64,000 nucleotides of DNA. Source: Silicimonas sp963779765 (GTDB lineage: Bacteria; Pseudomonadota; Alphaproteobacteria; Rhodobacterales; Rhodobacteraceae). Location: contig CAVZZP010000003.1 in NCBI GenBank assembly GCA_963779765.1, forward strand, positions 62,001 to 126,000, in the 5' to 3' direction. Under the pieces are notes generated by a model. That model was not told the DNA's origin. It saw only the letters and a program-made list of their open reading frames with translations, and ran no database searches. Positions 53,303 through 61,338 of the stretch are shown piece by piece (position 1 is the stretch's first letter; each line of letters starts with the position of its first letter). Both the position numbers and the translations under genes were made by a program.

Positions 53303-53845
53303 TCAGGCTTTCTTGCGGCGACGAAGGGCCGCGAGGCCGCCCATTCCACCAAGAAGCAGAAGCGCCGAAGCCGGAAGCGGGACTTCGGAGACCTCGCCGC
53401 GCCCAGCGATCACGTAGTTACTGAGACCGCGGTTGTTGGCCATGACGAAGTCGATAGTTCCCGAAAGCCCGTCGTTGAACAGGTATCCGGCAAACTCGTT
53501 GGAGCCCTTCAGGAGAAGAGCGACCATCTCGTACATGTTGTCCGTCACGTCGATTGAGCCGGATTTCATGTCGCCATCAACGGACCCGTTGACCTGGAAG
53601 ACCGTCCAGTCCGAATATCCGAAAAGGCCGGTGGCCCCGTCGAACGAATCCTCGTTGACGTCAGCCTGCTGTGCGTTGCCGAGCGCGTAGCCGAAGCAGT
53701 CGTCGGCAGAAGGCGTTACGTCGGTCACGGAGCAAGCGGTTGAACCGTTCGACGTGTAAGCGTACGGCGAACTCACGGGGGCCGCAAAGGCGGCGCCTGC
53801 CAGAACTGCAAAAGAAGCAGCCATGGCAATCTTGGTAATCTGCAT
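53303..53845 (-). CDS. VPLPA-CTERM sorted surface protein
   Basis: The 180-residue protein carries a signal peptide (ITKIAMAASFAVLAGAAFAAP) and a C-terminal sorting tag: VPLPA, a hydrophobic helix (SALLLLGGMGGLAAL) and a basic end (RRRKKA). This tag directs processing by an exosortase/rhombosortase-type transpeptidase and attachment to the cell surface. The middle 120 residues are polar and beta-rich with two cysteines near residues 38 and 50, with no known domain. Start is the ATG after a short leader; an earlier in-frame ATG is possible. No exosortase gene is in the window. Confidence 0.9.
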   Translation of the reverse strand: MQITKIAMAASFAVLAGAAFAAPVSSPYAYTSNGSTACSVTDVTPSADDCFGYALGNAQQADVNEDSFDGATGLFGYSDWTVFQVNGSVDGDMKSGSIDVTDNMYEMVALLLKGSNEFAGYLFNDGLSGTIDFVMANNRGLSNYVIAGRGEVSEVPLPASALLLLGGMGGLAALRRRKKA

Positions 53846-53900
53846 CGGTAATTCCCACCACAGAGCAACACTGGGCATTCATTTAACCCAACTGCCCAAG

Positions 53901-53928
53901 ATTTTAGCATGTCCTTCGGGGCAAGCAA
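53901..53928 (-). promoter_or_regulatory. Sigma-70-type promoter of the VPLPA-CTERM gene
   Basis: On the minus strand TTGCTT (53928-53923) and TAAAAT (53906-53901) are 16 bases apart, 56 bp before the ATG. Confidence 0.55.
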
Positions 53929-54111
53929 GGAATTAGGCAAAATTATGGCAAGCGGGTTTGTGCAGACCTGACTGTTTGGCCGCTGGACTCCAGGCCGTGT
54001 CCGACCGCATTTTCCGTCTGCAGAGAGTTTCGGCGTGCATTCGCCCGGCGCTTGCGGTATGAATTAGTTTAACGCTCAACTATCTTGCCAACTCTGGGGA
54101 GGAGACCGCCG

Positions 54112-55137
54112 ATGGCCGCCAGGAAGGCGACGCGCACCGCCGCGAAATCCAACGCATCCAAAGACGATTTGCTCAAGTATTACCGTGAGATGCTGCTGAT
54201 CCGACGCTTCGAGGAGAAGGCGGGTCAGCTTTACGGGATGGGCCTGATCGGAGGCTTCTGTCACCTCTACATCGGCCAGGAAGCGGTCGTCGTCGGACTC
54301 GAATCCGCGGCCGAAGAAGGCGACAAGCGCATCACCACGTATCGCGACCACGGTCACATGCTGGCCTGCGGAATGGACCCGAAGGGGGTCATGGCCGAGC
54401 TGACGGGACGTGAGGGCGGCCTGTCCAAGGGCAAGGGCGGCTCGATGCACATGTTCTCGAAACAGGCACATTTCTACGGTGGACACGGGATTGTCGGCGC
54501 AAACGTCCCATTGGGCGCGGGACTCGCCTTCTCCGACAAGTACAAGGGCAACGACCGCGTCACCTTCACCTACTTCGGCGACGGCGCGGCGAACCAGGGC
54601 CAGGTCTACGAGACCTACAACATGGCCGAACTCTGGGACCTGCCGGTGATCTTCGTGATCGAGAACAACCAGTACGCCATGGGCACGAGCGTGAAGCGCG
54701 CGACCAAGTCGATCTCGCTGTGGGAGCGCGGCGCCGCCTACGGGATCGAAGGCGAGGCGGTCGACGGCATGGACGTTCTCGCCGTCCGCGCGGCGGGCCA
54801 GAAGGCTGTCGAGCATTGCCGCGCCGGCAAGGGTCCGTACATCCTCGAGATGATGACCTACCGCTATCGCGGCCACTCGATGTCCGATCCGGCCAAGTAC
54901 CGCACCCGCGACGAGGTCCAGAAGATGCGCGAAGAGCGCGACGCCATCGAGCAGGTTCGCAAGCGGCTGCTCGAAGGCGATGCGACTGAGGACGAGCTCA
55001 AGGCCATCGACAAGGAGATCAAGGACATCGTGAACGAGGCCGCCGAGTATTCGAAGGAAAGCCCCGAGCCCGGACTCGAGCAGCTCTGGACCGACATCAT
55101 CGTCGAAGACGGCGCCCGCGCGCCGCAGAACGCCTGA
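54112..55137 (+). CDS. pdhA: Pyruvate dehydrogenase E1 component, alpha subunit
   Basis: The 341-residue cytosolic subunit decarboxylates pyruvate with thiamine diphosphate and reductively acetylates the lipoyl domains. The motifs are ELLTGREGGLSKGKGGSMH-like (LTGREGGLSKGKGGSMHMF), and the ThDP motif beginning GDGAANQG and ending IENN at about 168-197, with the phosphorylation-loop region YRYRGHSMSDPAKYR. Start is the ATG at 54112 after GGGGAGGAG. It is first in the pdhA-pdhB-pdhC operon. The 230-bp region upstream holds AT-rich DNA but no clear consensus promoter. Confidence 0.97.
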   Translation: MAARKATRTAAKSNASKDDLLKYYREMLLIRRFEEKAGQLYGMGLIGGFCHLYIGQEAVVVGLESAAEEGDKRITTYRDHGHMLACGMDPKGVMAELTGREGGLSKGKGGSMHMFSKQAHFYGGHGIVGANVPLGAGLAFSDKYKGNDRVTFTYFGDGAANQGQVYETYNMAELWDLPVIFVIENNQYAMGTSVKRATKSISLWERGAAYGIEGEAVDGMDVLAVRAAGQKAVEHCRAGKGPYILEMMTYRYRGHSMSDPAKYRTRDEVQKMREERDAIEQVRKRLLEGDATEDELKAIDKEIKDIVNEAAEYSKESPEPGLEQLWTDIIVEDGARAPQNA

Positions 55138-55151
55138 GGGGAGACAGGACC

Positions 55152-56519
55152 ATGGCGACACAGATTCTGATGCCTGCACTCTCTCCCACGATGGAGGAAG
55201 GCACGCTGGCCAAATGGCTGGTGAAGGAAGGCGACACGGTTTCGTCCGGCGACATTCTTGCCGAGATCGAGACCGACAAGGCGACGATGGAATTCGAGGC
55301 CGTCGACGAAGGCACCGTGGGCAAACTCCTCGTGGCCGAGGGCACCGAGGGTGTGAAGGTCAACACACCGATCGCCGTCCTCGTCGAAGAGGGCGAAAGC
55401 GCCGACGACATCGAGACCGAAGCGCCGGCGAAGGATGAGGCGCCCGTGGAGAAGGCCGAGGCCCCTGCCCCGGTACCCGCCAAGGCGAAGGCCGTCGAGA
55501 GCCGCGCCAAGGAGCCCGATTATCCGGCGGGCACCGAGATGGTGTCGACCACGGTCCGCGAAGCGCTCCGCGACGCCATGGCCGAAGAGATGCGCCGCGA
55601 CGACACGGTCTTCGTCATGGGCGAAGAGGTTGCCGAGTACCAGGGCGCCTACAAGATCACTCAAGGGTTGCTCGACGAGTTCGGCGCGCGCCGAGTGGTC
55701 GACACGCCCATCACCGAGCATGGTTTCGCCGGCATCGGCGTCGGCGCATCCTGGGGCGGGCTTCGTCCCATCGTCGAGTTCATGACCTGGAACTTCGCGA
55801 TGCAGGCCATCGACCAGATCATCAACTCGGCCGCCAAGACGCTTTACATGTCGGGCGGCCAGATGGGGACGCCGATCGTCTTCCGCGGTCCGAACGGCGC
55901 TGCCGCCCGCGTGGGCGCGCAGCACAGCCAGGACTATGCGGCATGGTATGCCTCCGTCCCCGGCCTCAAGGTCGTGCAGCCCTATTCGGCGGCGGACGCG
56001 AAGGGTCTTCTGAAGCAGGCGATCCGCGATCCGAACCCGGTCGTTTTCCTTGAGAACGAGATCATCTACGGCCGCAGCTTCGACGTCCCGAAGATCGACG
56101 ACTTCACCATTCCCTTCGGCAAGGCCCGCATCTGGCGTGAGGGCGAGGATGTGACCCTCGTCTCGTGGGGCATAGGCATGACCTACGCCCTTCAGGCCGC
56201 CGACGAACTGGCGAAAGAGGGCATCGCCGCCGAGGTCATCGACCTCCGCACGCTGCGCCCCCTCGACATGGCGACCGTGATCGAGAGCGTGAAGAAGACC
56301 AACCGCTGCGTCACCATAGAAGAGGCTTGGCCCGTCGCCTGCATGTCCGACCACATCGGGTCCGAAATCATGCGCGAGGCCTTCGACTATCTCGACGCGC
56401 CGGTTCTGAAATGCACCGGCAAGGACGTGCCCATGCCTTACGCCGCCAACCTCGAGAAGCTGGCGCTGACCAGCGTGAAAGAGGTGATCGACGCGGTGAA
56501 GGCCGTGACATATCGATGA
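55152..56519 (+). CDS. pdhB: Pyruvate dehydrogenase E1 component, beta subunit with lipoyl domain
   Basis: The 455-residue protein joins an N-terminal lipoyl domain (residues 1-80, attachment Lys43 in ETDKATM) through an Ala/Pro/Glu-rich linker (about 85-130) to the E1-beta transketolase-type domain (MVSTTVREALRDAMAEEM onward). The latter includes GEEVAEYQGAYK, NFAMQAIDQIINSAAK and the C-terminal VTIEEAWPVACMSDHI. A lipoyl domain on E1-beta is typical of alphaproteobacterial complexes. It starts 14 bp after pdhA and ends 12 bp before pdhC. Confidence 0.97.
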   Translation: MATQILMPALSPTMEEGTLAKWLVKEGDTVSSGDILAEIETDKATMEFEAVDEGTVGKLLVAEGTEGVKVNTPIAVLVEEGESADDIETEAPAKDEAPVEKAEAPAPVPAKAKAVESRAKEPDYPAGTEMVSTTVREALRDAMAEEMRRDDTVFVMGEEVAEYQGAYKITQGLLDEFGARRVVDTPITEHGFAGIGVGASWGGLRPIVEFMTWNFAMQAIDQIINSAAKTLYMSGGQMGTPIVFRGPNGAAARVGAQHSQDYAAWYASVPGLKVVQPYSAADAKGLLKQAIRDPNPVVFLENEIIYGRSFDVPKIDDFTIPFGKARIWREGEDVTLVSWGIGMTYALQAADELAKEGIAAEVIDLRTLRPLDMATVIESVKKTNRCVTIEEAWPVACMSDHIGSEIMREAFDYLDAPVLKCTGKDVPMPYAANLEKLALTSVKEVIDAVKAVTYR

Positions 56520-56531
56520 GGGGGAACCGCG

Positions 56532-57872
56532 ATGCCGACTGAAATCCTGATGCCAGCACTCTCCCCGACGATGGAGGAGGGCACACTGGCCAAATGGCTG
56601 GTCAAGGAGGGCGACACCGTCTCGTCGGGCGACCTCCTGGCCGAAATCGAGACCGACAAGGCGACGATGGAGTTCGAAGCGGTGGACGAAGGCACCGTCG
56701 GCAAGCTTCTGGTGGCCGAGGGCACCGAGGGTGTGAAGGTGAACACGCCGATCGCTGTCATTCTCGCCGACGGCGAAAGCGCGGATGACATGGGCGACAC
56801 GAAAGCCAAAGCGCCCGAGAAGGATGCCGACCCCAAGACCGCCCCGGCCGGCGCCTCGTCGGCGACCGAGCCGCAGAAGGGATATGGCCGCGGCGACGAC
56901 GGTCAGGCCTCCGCTCCGAAGGCCGAAGCGTCCGAGGACAAGGGCGATCGTGTCTTCGCCTCGCCGTTGGCGCGACGGATCGCAAAGGACAAAGGGCTGG
57001 ACCTGAACCAGGTCAAGGGATCGGGCCCCAAGGGGCGCATCGTGAAGGCCGACGTCGAGACGGCGGAACCCGGCAAGGCCACCGCACCCGCCGCCGAGGC
57101 GCCGAAGGCGACCGAGGGCCAGAAGCCCGCGATGCCCGCCGGACTGGGTGCCGATGCCGTCGCCCGGATGTACCAGGGACGGGAGTATCAGGAGGTCAAA
57201 CTCGACGGGATGCGCAAGACCATCGCCGCCCGACTGACCGAAGCCAAGCAGACCATCCCGCACTTCTACCTGCGCCGCGACATCCGGCTCGACGCGCTGA
57301 TGGCGTTTCGAGGTCAGCTCAACAAGCAGCTCGAAGCCCGCAACGTGAAGCTGTCGGTGAACGACTTCATCATCAAGGCCTGCGCGCTGGCGCTCCAGCA
57401 GGTGCCCGACGCCAACGCGGTCTGGGCCGGCGACCGTATCCTGAAGCTGAAGCCCTCCGACGTGGCCGTTGCCGTCGCCATCGAAGGCGGTCTGTTCACG
57501 CCCGTCCTGCGGGACGCCGAGCAGAAGTCGCTCTCGACCCTCTCGGCGCAGATGAAGGACCTCGCCGCCCGCGCCCGCGACCGCAAGCTTTCACCCGAAG
57601 AGTACCAGGGCGGCAGTTTCGCGATCTCTAACCTGGGCATGTTCGGCATCGACAACTTCGACGCCGTCATCAACCCGCCTCACGGCGCGATCCTGGCGGT
57701 CGGTGCCGGAGTGAAGAAGCCCGTCGTCAACGACAAGGGCGAGATCGAGGTTGCGATGGTGATGAGCGTGACACTGTCCGTCGATCACCGGGTCATCGAC
57801 GGCGCACTTGGCGCGCAGCTTCTCGAGGCGATCAAGTCGAACCTCGAGAATCCCATGGGTATGCTGGCCTGA
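56532..57872 (+). CDS. pdhC: Pyruvate dehydrogenase E2 component (dihydrolipoamide acetyltransferase)
   Basis: The 446-residue core protein transfers acetyl to coenzyme A. It has one lipoyl domain (residues 1-80, attachment Lys43), a linker, a peripheral-subunit-binding domain (FASPLARRIAKDKGLDLNQV, about 138-170), and the catalytic acetyltransferase domain with the active-site DHRVIDGALGA near 415-426. It is last in the pdh operon; the E3 gene is not adjacent. A hairpin terminator lies ten bases after the stop. Confidence 0.97.
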   Translation: MPTEILMPALSPTMEEGTLAKWLVKEGDTVSSGDLLAEIETDKATMEFEAVDEGTVGKLLVAEGTEGVKVNTPIAVILADGESADDMGDTKAKAPEKDADPKTAPAGASSATEPQKGYGRGDDGQASAPKAEASEDKGDRVFASPLARRIAKDKGLDLNQVKGSGPKGRIVKADVETAEPGKATAPAAEAPKATEGQKPAMPAGLGADAVARMYQGREYQEVKLDGMRKTIAARLTEAKQTIPHFYLRRDIRLDALMAFRGQLNKQLEARNVKLSVNDFIIKACALALQQVPDANAVWAGDRILKLKPSDVAVAVAIEGGLFTPVLRDAEQKSLSTLSAQMKDLAARARDRKLSPEEYQGGSFAISNLGMFGIDNFDAVINPPHGAILAVGAGVKKPVVNDKGEIEVAMVMSVTLSVDHRVIDGALGAQLLEAIKSNLENPMGMLA

Positions 57873-57882
57873 CGAATGCCAG

Positions 57883-57920
57883 GCGAGGGGCGCTGCCCCT
57901 CGCGCTCCCTGGGATATTTT
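57883..57920 (+). terminator. Terminator hairpin of the pdh operon
   Basis: GCGAGGGGC (57883-57891) and GCCCCTCGC (57895-57903) form a 9-bp stem with a 3-nt loop. After it comes CTCCCTGGGATATTTTCGG, a sequence I recall behind many Rhodobacteraceae genes. Confidence 0.75.
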
Positions 57921-58098
57921 CGGGCCGATGAAATCCGGCGTTGATGGCGGTCGCGGAAATCATGAGGCGGTCCCCCTCGCGTGTCCGGGGTCACGGCGCT
58001 CCAAGCCTTCGACCGACTGGCCGGCAGCGCTTAACGCGTTCGACACCTCTGTCCTGCTAGGAAACGCGGCAACCGATCCGCGGCATGCAGGAGGCGAG

Positions 58099-58584
58099 AT
58101 GCTCAAGGAGACCTACATTCTCACCCGGCGGGACATCGATGCCCTGCCCGGCACACTCAGGACGCATTTCCTGAACGACGGCGCGCGCCGGGTCGAGAAG
58201 GCCCTCGGCGAACTGACGGGGATGGAGGAGATCGGTTTTGCTCTTATCGAAGTGGCGCCCGGCGATGAAAGCACCGAACATCATAAGCACTACCACGAAG
58301 AGGAGTGTCTTTACGTGATCGAAGGCACGGGCACGGCCCGGGTGGGCTCTGAAAGCTTCCAGATCGGCCCCGGCGACTTCATCGGATGCCGCAAGGGCGG
58401 GCTTGCCCATTCGCTGAAGAATACGGGCGAGGTTTCACTGCGCTGCATCGCGGTGAGCCAACGCAAGGCCCACGACGTGTCTGATTACCCAAGGCGCGGC
58501 AAACGTCTCTACCGCAACGAGAAGCTGACCTGGAACCTCGTCGATCTCGCCGTCATTGACCGGCCTTTCGGCGCCAGGACCTGA
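58099..58584 (+). CDS. Cupin-domain protein
   Basis: The 161-residue protein has a single cupin barrel. Its metal-binding set lies in HHKHYHEEECLYVIEG (His and Glu ligands, residues 56-72) with the second motif GDFIGCRKGGLAHSLKN (Gly, Pro-like turn and His). The Tyr- and Lys-rich end (YPRRGKRLYRNEK) is unusual. Such cupins are often small regulators or isomerases; the substrate is not known. Start is the ATG after AGGAGGCGAG. It is convergent with cysK, with 3 bp between the stops. Confidence 0.82.
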   Translation: MLKETYILTRRDIDALPGTLRTHFLNDGARRVEKALGELTGMEEIGFALIEVAPGDESTEHHKHYHEEECLYVIEGTGTARVGSESFQIGPGDFIGCRKGGLAHSLKNTGEVSLRCIAVSQRKAHDVSDYPRRGKRLYRNEKLTWNLVDLAVIDRPFGART

Positions 58585-58587
58585 AGA

Positions 58588-59655
58588 TCAGAGCTGGAAG
58601 CCCGGCGTCGACAGGGACAACGCCATTTCGTCGTCATCCATGTCCTCGGTCACGCCCTCGAAAAGCGGCGTGGACAGATAGCGCTCGCCTGTGTCCGGCA
58701 GCATGCAAAGCAGCACCGAACCCTCGGGCGCCGTTTCCGCCAGCCCCATGGTGACCGCAAATGTCGATCCGCCTGAAACGCCGGTGAAGATGCCTTCCTT
58801 GCGCGCCAGTTCTCGCGACCAATGGATGCCATCGGGACCCGCGACCGGAATAAGCTCATCGTAAAGCTCCTCGTCGATCGCCTCCTGAAGCACCCAAGGG
58901 ATGAAGTCGGGCGTCCAGCCCTGGATCGGATGGGGCTGGAAGTCGGGATGGCTTGCCGTCGGCTGGTGCGCCTCGTTTCGGTCGTTGACGCGTCCCGATC
59001 CGACGATCTGCGCGTTCGCGGGCTCCGAGAGGATGATCTTCGTGTCAGGTCGCTCGCGCCGCAACACCCGTCCGACGCCGGTGACTGTTCCCCCAGTTCC
59101 ATAGCCTGTGACGAAGTAGTCCAGCGGTTGCCCTTCGAAATCCCCCAGAATCTCGGCCGCCGTCGTTGTCTCATGAATGTCGGCGTTGTCCGGCGTCTCG
59201 AACTGGCTGGCGAGGAACCAGCCGTTCGCCTCGGCAAGCTCCTTGGCCTTGTGGTACATGCCCAAGCCCTTTTGCGCCCTTGGCGTCAGAACGACCCGAG
59301 CTCCCAGGAACCGCATCAGCTTGCGCCGCTCGATCGAAAAGCTGTCGGCCATCGTGATGACGAGGGGATACCCCTTGGCGGCACAGACCATTGCCAACCC
59401 GATACCGGTGTTGCCGCTTGTCGCCTCGACGACGGTTTGTCCTGGCTTCAGACGCCCGTCGCGCTCCGCCGCTTCGATGATGTTCAGCGCCAGGCGATCC
59501 TTCACCGACCCCGCAGGATTGAACGCCTCGAACTTGACGTAGACGCTGACGTGATCCGGCGCGATACGGTTGATCCGCACAACCGGGGTGTCCCCGACCG
59601 TGTCCAGGATACTCTCGAACCGACGCCCGCGACCCTTCGTTCGACGAATGCTCAT
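58588..59655 (-). CDS. cysK: Cysteine synthase (O-acetylserine sulfhydrylase) family
   Basis: The 355-residue PLP enzyme makes cysteine from O-acetylserine and sulfide. The PLP lysine is Lys52 in FNPAGSVKDR, the substrate loop TSGNTG is at 79-84, and GYGTGGTVTGVGRVLRR binds the PLP phosphate. It is 30-40 residues longer than typical CysK; extra residues fall in PHPIQGWTPDFIPWVL (a region that contacts serine acetyltransferase) and in the C-terminus with acidic DMDDDEMALS. It is 69 bp behind cysE on the same strand, forming a cysteine-synthesis operon. Confidence 0.93.
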   Translation of the reverse strand: MSIRRTKGRGRRFESILDTVGDTPVVRINRIAPDHVSVYVKFEAFNPAGSVKDRLALNIIEAAERDGRLKPGQTVVEATSGNTGIGLAMVCAAKGYPLVITMADSFSIERRKLMRFLGARVVLTPRAQKGLGMYHKAKELAEANGWFLASQFETPDNADIHETTTAAEILGDFEGQPLDYFVTGYGTGGTVTGVGRVLRRERPDTKIILSEPANAQIVGSGRVNDRNEAHQPTASHPDFQPHPIQGWTPDFIPWVLQEAIDEELYDELIPVAGPDGIHWSRELARKEGIFTGVSGGSTFAVTMGLAETAPEGSVLLCMLPDTGERYLSTPLFEGVTEDMDDDEMALSLSTPGFQL

Positions 59656-59724
59656 GCCTACACCCCTGATTGGCTTTGAACGAAGCCTATCAGTAAAGAT
59701 GAAGCGACGGGAAGAATTGCTGAA

Positions 59725-60540
59725 TCAGTCCGCCCCGACCGAGCCAAGGATCTGGTCCATGCTCAAGGCCGGCTGATCGCAGCCTGCCTCGCCCACGATC
59801 CGCGCTGGCACACCTGCGACGGTCTTGCACGGCGGAACTTCCTGAAGAACCACAGACCCCGCGGCAACCCGGCTGCAATTCCCGACCTTGATGTTCCCCA
59901 GCACCTTCGCGCCTGCTCCGATCAGGACGCCATCGCCGACCTTGGGATGGCGGTCGTGACCTTCCTTGCCGGTTCCGCCCAGCGTGACGGAATGCAGCAT
60001 CGACACGTTGTTCCCGACGACTGCCGTCTCGCCGACCACGATAGAGTGGGCGTGGTCGATCATCAGGCCCTTGCCCACGACTGCGTTCGGATGAATGTCG
60101 ACTCCGAAGACCTCGCTCACACGCGCCTGAATGAAGTAGGCCAGATCGCGGCGACCCTCGGTCCACAGCCAGTGGCCGACGCGATAGGCTTGGACCGCTT
60201 GGAAGCCCTTGAAGAACAACAGGGGTTGAAGCAGCCGATGGCAGGCCGGATCGCGCTCGAAGATGGCAACCAGGTCCGCGCGCGCCGCTTCACCCAGGCT
60301 GGGATCCGAGCCATATGCCTCTTCCGAAATTTCTCGCAGAAGCTGGGCATCCATTTCGGGCGAAGACAGCTTCAACGCGAACCGATAGCAAAGTGCGCTT
60401 TCCAGCGTCGCATGGTGCAGCACCGCCGCATGAACCATGCCGCCGATCAACGGCTCGTCGTTGATTGCATGATGCGCGTCCTGCTTGATCCGGTCCCAGA
60501 CCGGGTCGAGAGGCGTGAGCCGCGGCATTTCCCTGGCCAT
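59725..60540 (-). CDS. cysE: Serine O-acetyltransferase
   Basis: The 271-residue cytosolic enzyme transfers acetyl from acetyl-CoA to serine. The N-terminal helical domain covers residues 1-150 (DPVWDRIKQDAHHAINDEPL). The left-handed beta-helix of hexapeptide repeats follows, with GVDIHPNAVVGKGLMIDHAH (catalytic His and Asp) and SVTLGGTGKEGHDRHPKVGD at about 185-210. The C-terminal tail ends near ALSMDQILGSVGAD and lacks the common DGI end in the last residues. It is first in the cysE-cysK operon, behind a sigma-70-like promoter. Confidence 0.95.
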   Translation of the reverse strand: MAREMPRLTPLDPVWDRIKQDAHHAINDEPLIGGMVHAAVLHHATLESALCYRFALKLSSPEMDAQLLREISEEAYGSDPSLGEAARADLVAIFERDPACHRLLQPLLFFKGFQAVQAYRVGHWLWTEGRRDLAYFIQARVSEVFGVDIHPNAVVGKGLMIDHAHSIVVGETAVVGNNVSMLHSVTLGGTGKEGHDRHPKVGDGVLIGAGAKVLGNIKVGNCSRVAAGSVVLQEVPPCKTVAGVPARIVGEAGCDQPALSMDQILGSVGAD

Positions 60541-60564
60541 GTCGCTTCCTTCCCTGACGCGAGC

Positions 60565-60594
60565 ATTTTAGAACAGATAGCGAGGCCGCTCCAA
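60565..60594 (-). promoter_or_regulatory. Sigma-70-type promoter of cysE
   Basis: On the minus strand TTGGAG (60594-60589) and TAAAAT (60570-60565) are 18 bases apart, 25 bp before the ATG. A run of six T just upstream (60596-60602) may end the DUF2793 transcript. Confidence 0.55.
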
Positions 60595-60627
60595 GAAAAA
60601 AGCCCCTCTCTTCCGGGAACGTACAGA

Positions 60628-61338
60628 TCAGGCGCGCGGAAGGCTCAACTCCGCCACATGGATGGCAAGACGGATGACGCCCGTCCCGGCAAAGACGCCT
60701 CCCGTTGCGCTGAGGACGAGGTCCGTGTCGGCATAATACGCAAGGGGAGAGCCGGTCAGACCCCGCGCCCAGGAACCCTGGGCCGTCCCGATGCCCGAGC
60801 CATACCGCGTCGATGACCCCGAAACGCCGATGTCCAATGACGATACTCCACCGAGCGCTGAAACGACCCGCGCCGTCACTCCGTAAACCGTGGTGCCGCC
60901 GGGCAAGGCGGCCGTCACCGTCGACGTCGCGCCCGCGCTGACGGCATGGTCGATCTCGACGACGCGGTGAACGAACCCCGCCCCGTGCGCGGACAACGCT
61001 CCCGCCCCCTCGATCCAGGCTGCCCCGTCGAAGACGACGCGCGTCCCGGCATCTTCTGACCAGGCCTGCCAGCCGGACGCTGGCGTGATGAACGCCCAGC
61101 CTCCGTTGAGAAAAAGCGCGATCTGCCCGTCACGTCCGGTCCAGGCGCCCGTTGCCGCCACGCCGACACCATAGATCTCGCCCTCGGCGGGCGACACGGG
61201 CGGGACGACGATATCAACGCCCACCATCGAAAGCTGGACCAGCGCATCGAGACGCGCGAGTCCCTCGTTCACCGTCACATGTTTCTGCGCTTGTGCCGGT
61301 GCCAGTATCGGCAATCCAAGTCGAACGGTCTCAGCCAT
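60628..61338 (-). CDS. DUF2793 protein, downstream of the gene-transfer-agent cluster
   Basis: The 236-residue protein has a DUF2793 domain beginning LGLPILAPAQAQKHVTVNEGLARLDALVQLSM, a hallmark motif. It appears in roseobacters just behind the GTA host-specificity gene, or in prophage tail regions, and is presumed a tail-associated or adhesin-like part. The second half is beta-rich, Gly- and Ser-rich (GVSSLDIGVSGSSTRYG). The start is the ATG at 61338, overlapping the upstream GTA gene's stop by 8 bp. It could have a role in receptor contact, but this is not shown. Confidence 0.85.
   Translation of the reverse strand: MAETVRLGLPILAPAQAQKHVTVNEGLARLDALVQLSMVGVDIVVPPVSPAEGEIYGVGVAATGAWTGRDGQIALFLNGGWAFITPASGWQAWSEDAGTRVVFDGAAWIEGAGALSAHGAGFVHRVVEIDHAVSAGATSTVTAALPGGTTVYGVTARVVSALGGVSSLDIGVSGSSTRYGSGIGTAQGSWARGLTGSPLAYYADTDLVLSATGGVFAGTGVIRLAIHVAELSLPRA

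Noticed and set aside
54864..57263. 799-residue frame on the minus strand
   Set aside because: Antisense of the pdh operon; repeats in it merely mirror the two lipoyl domains.
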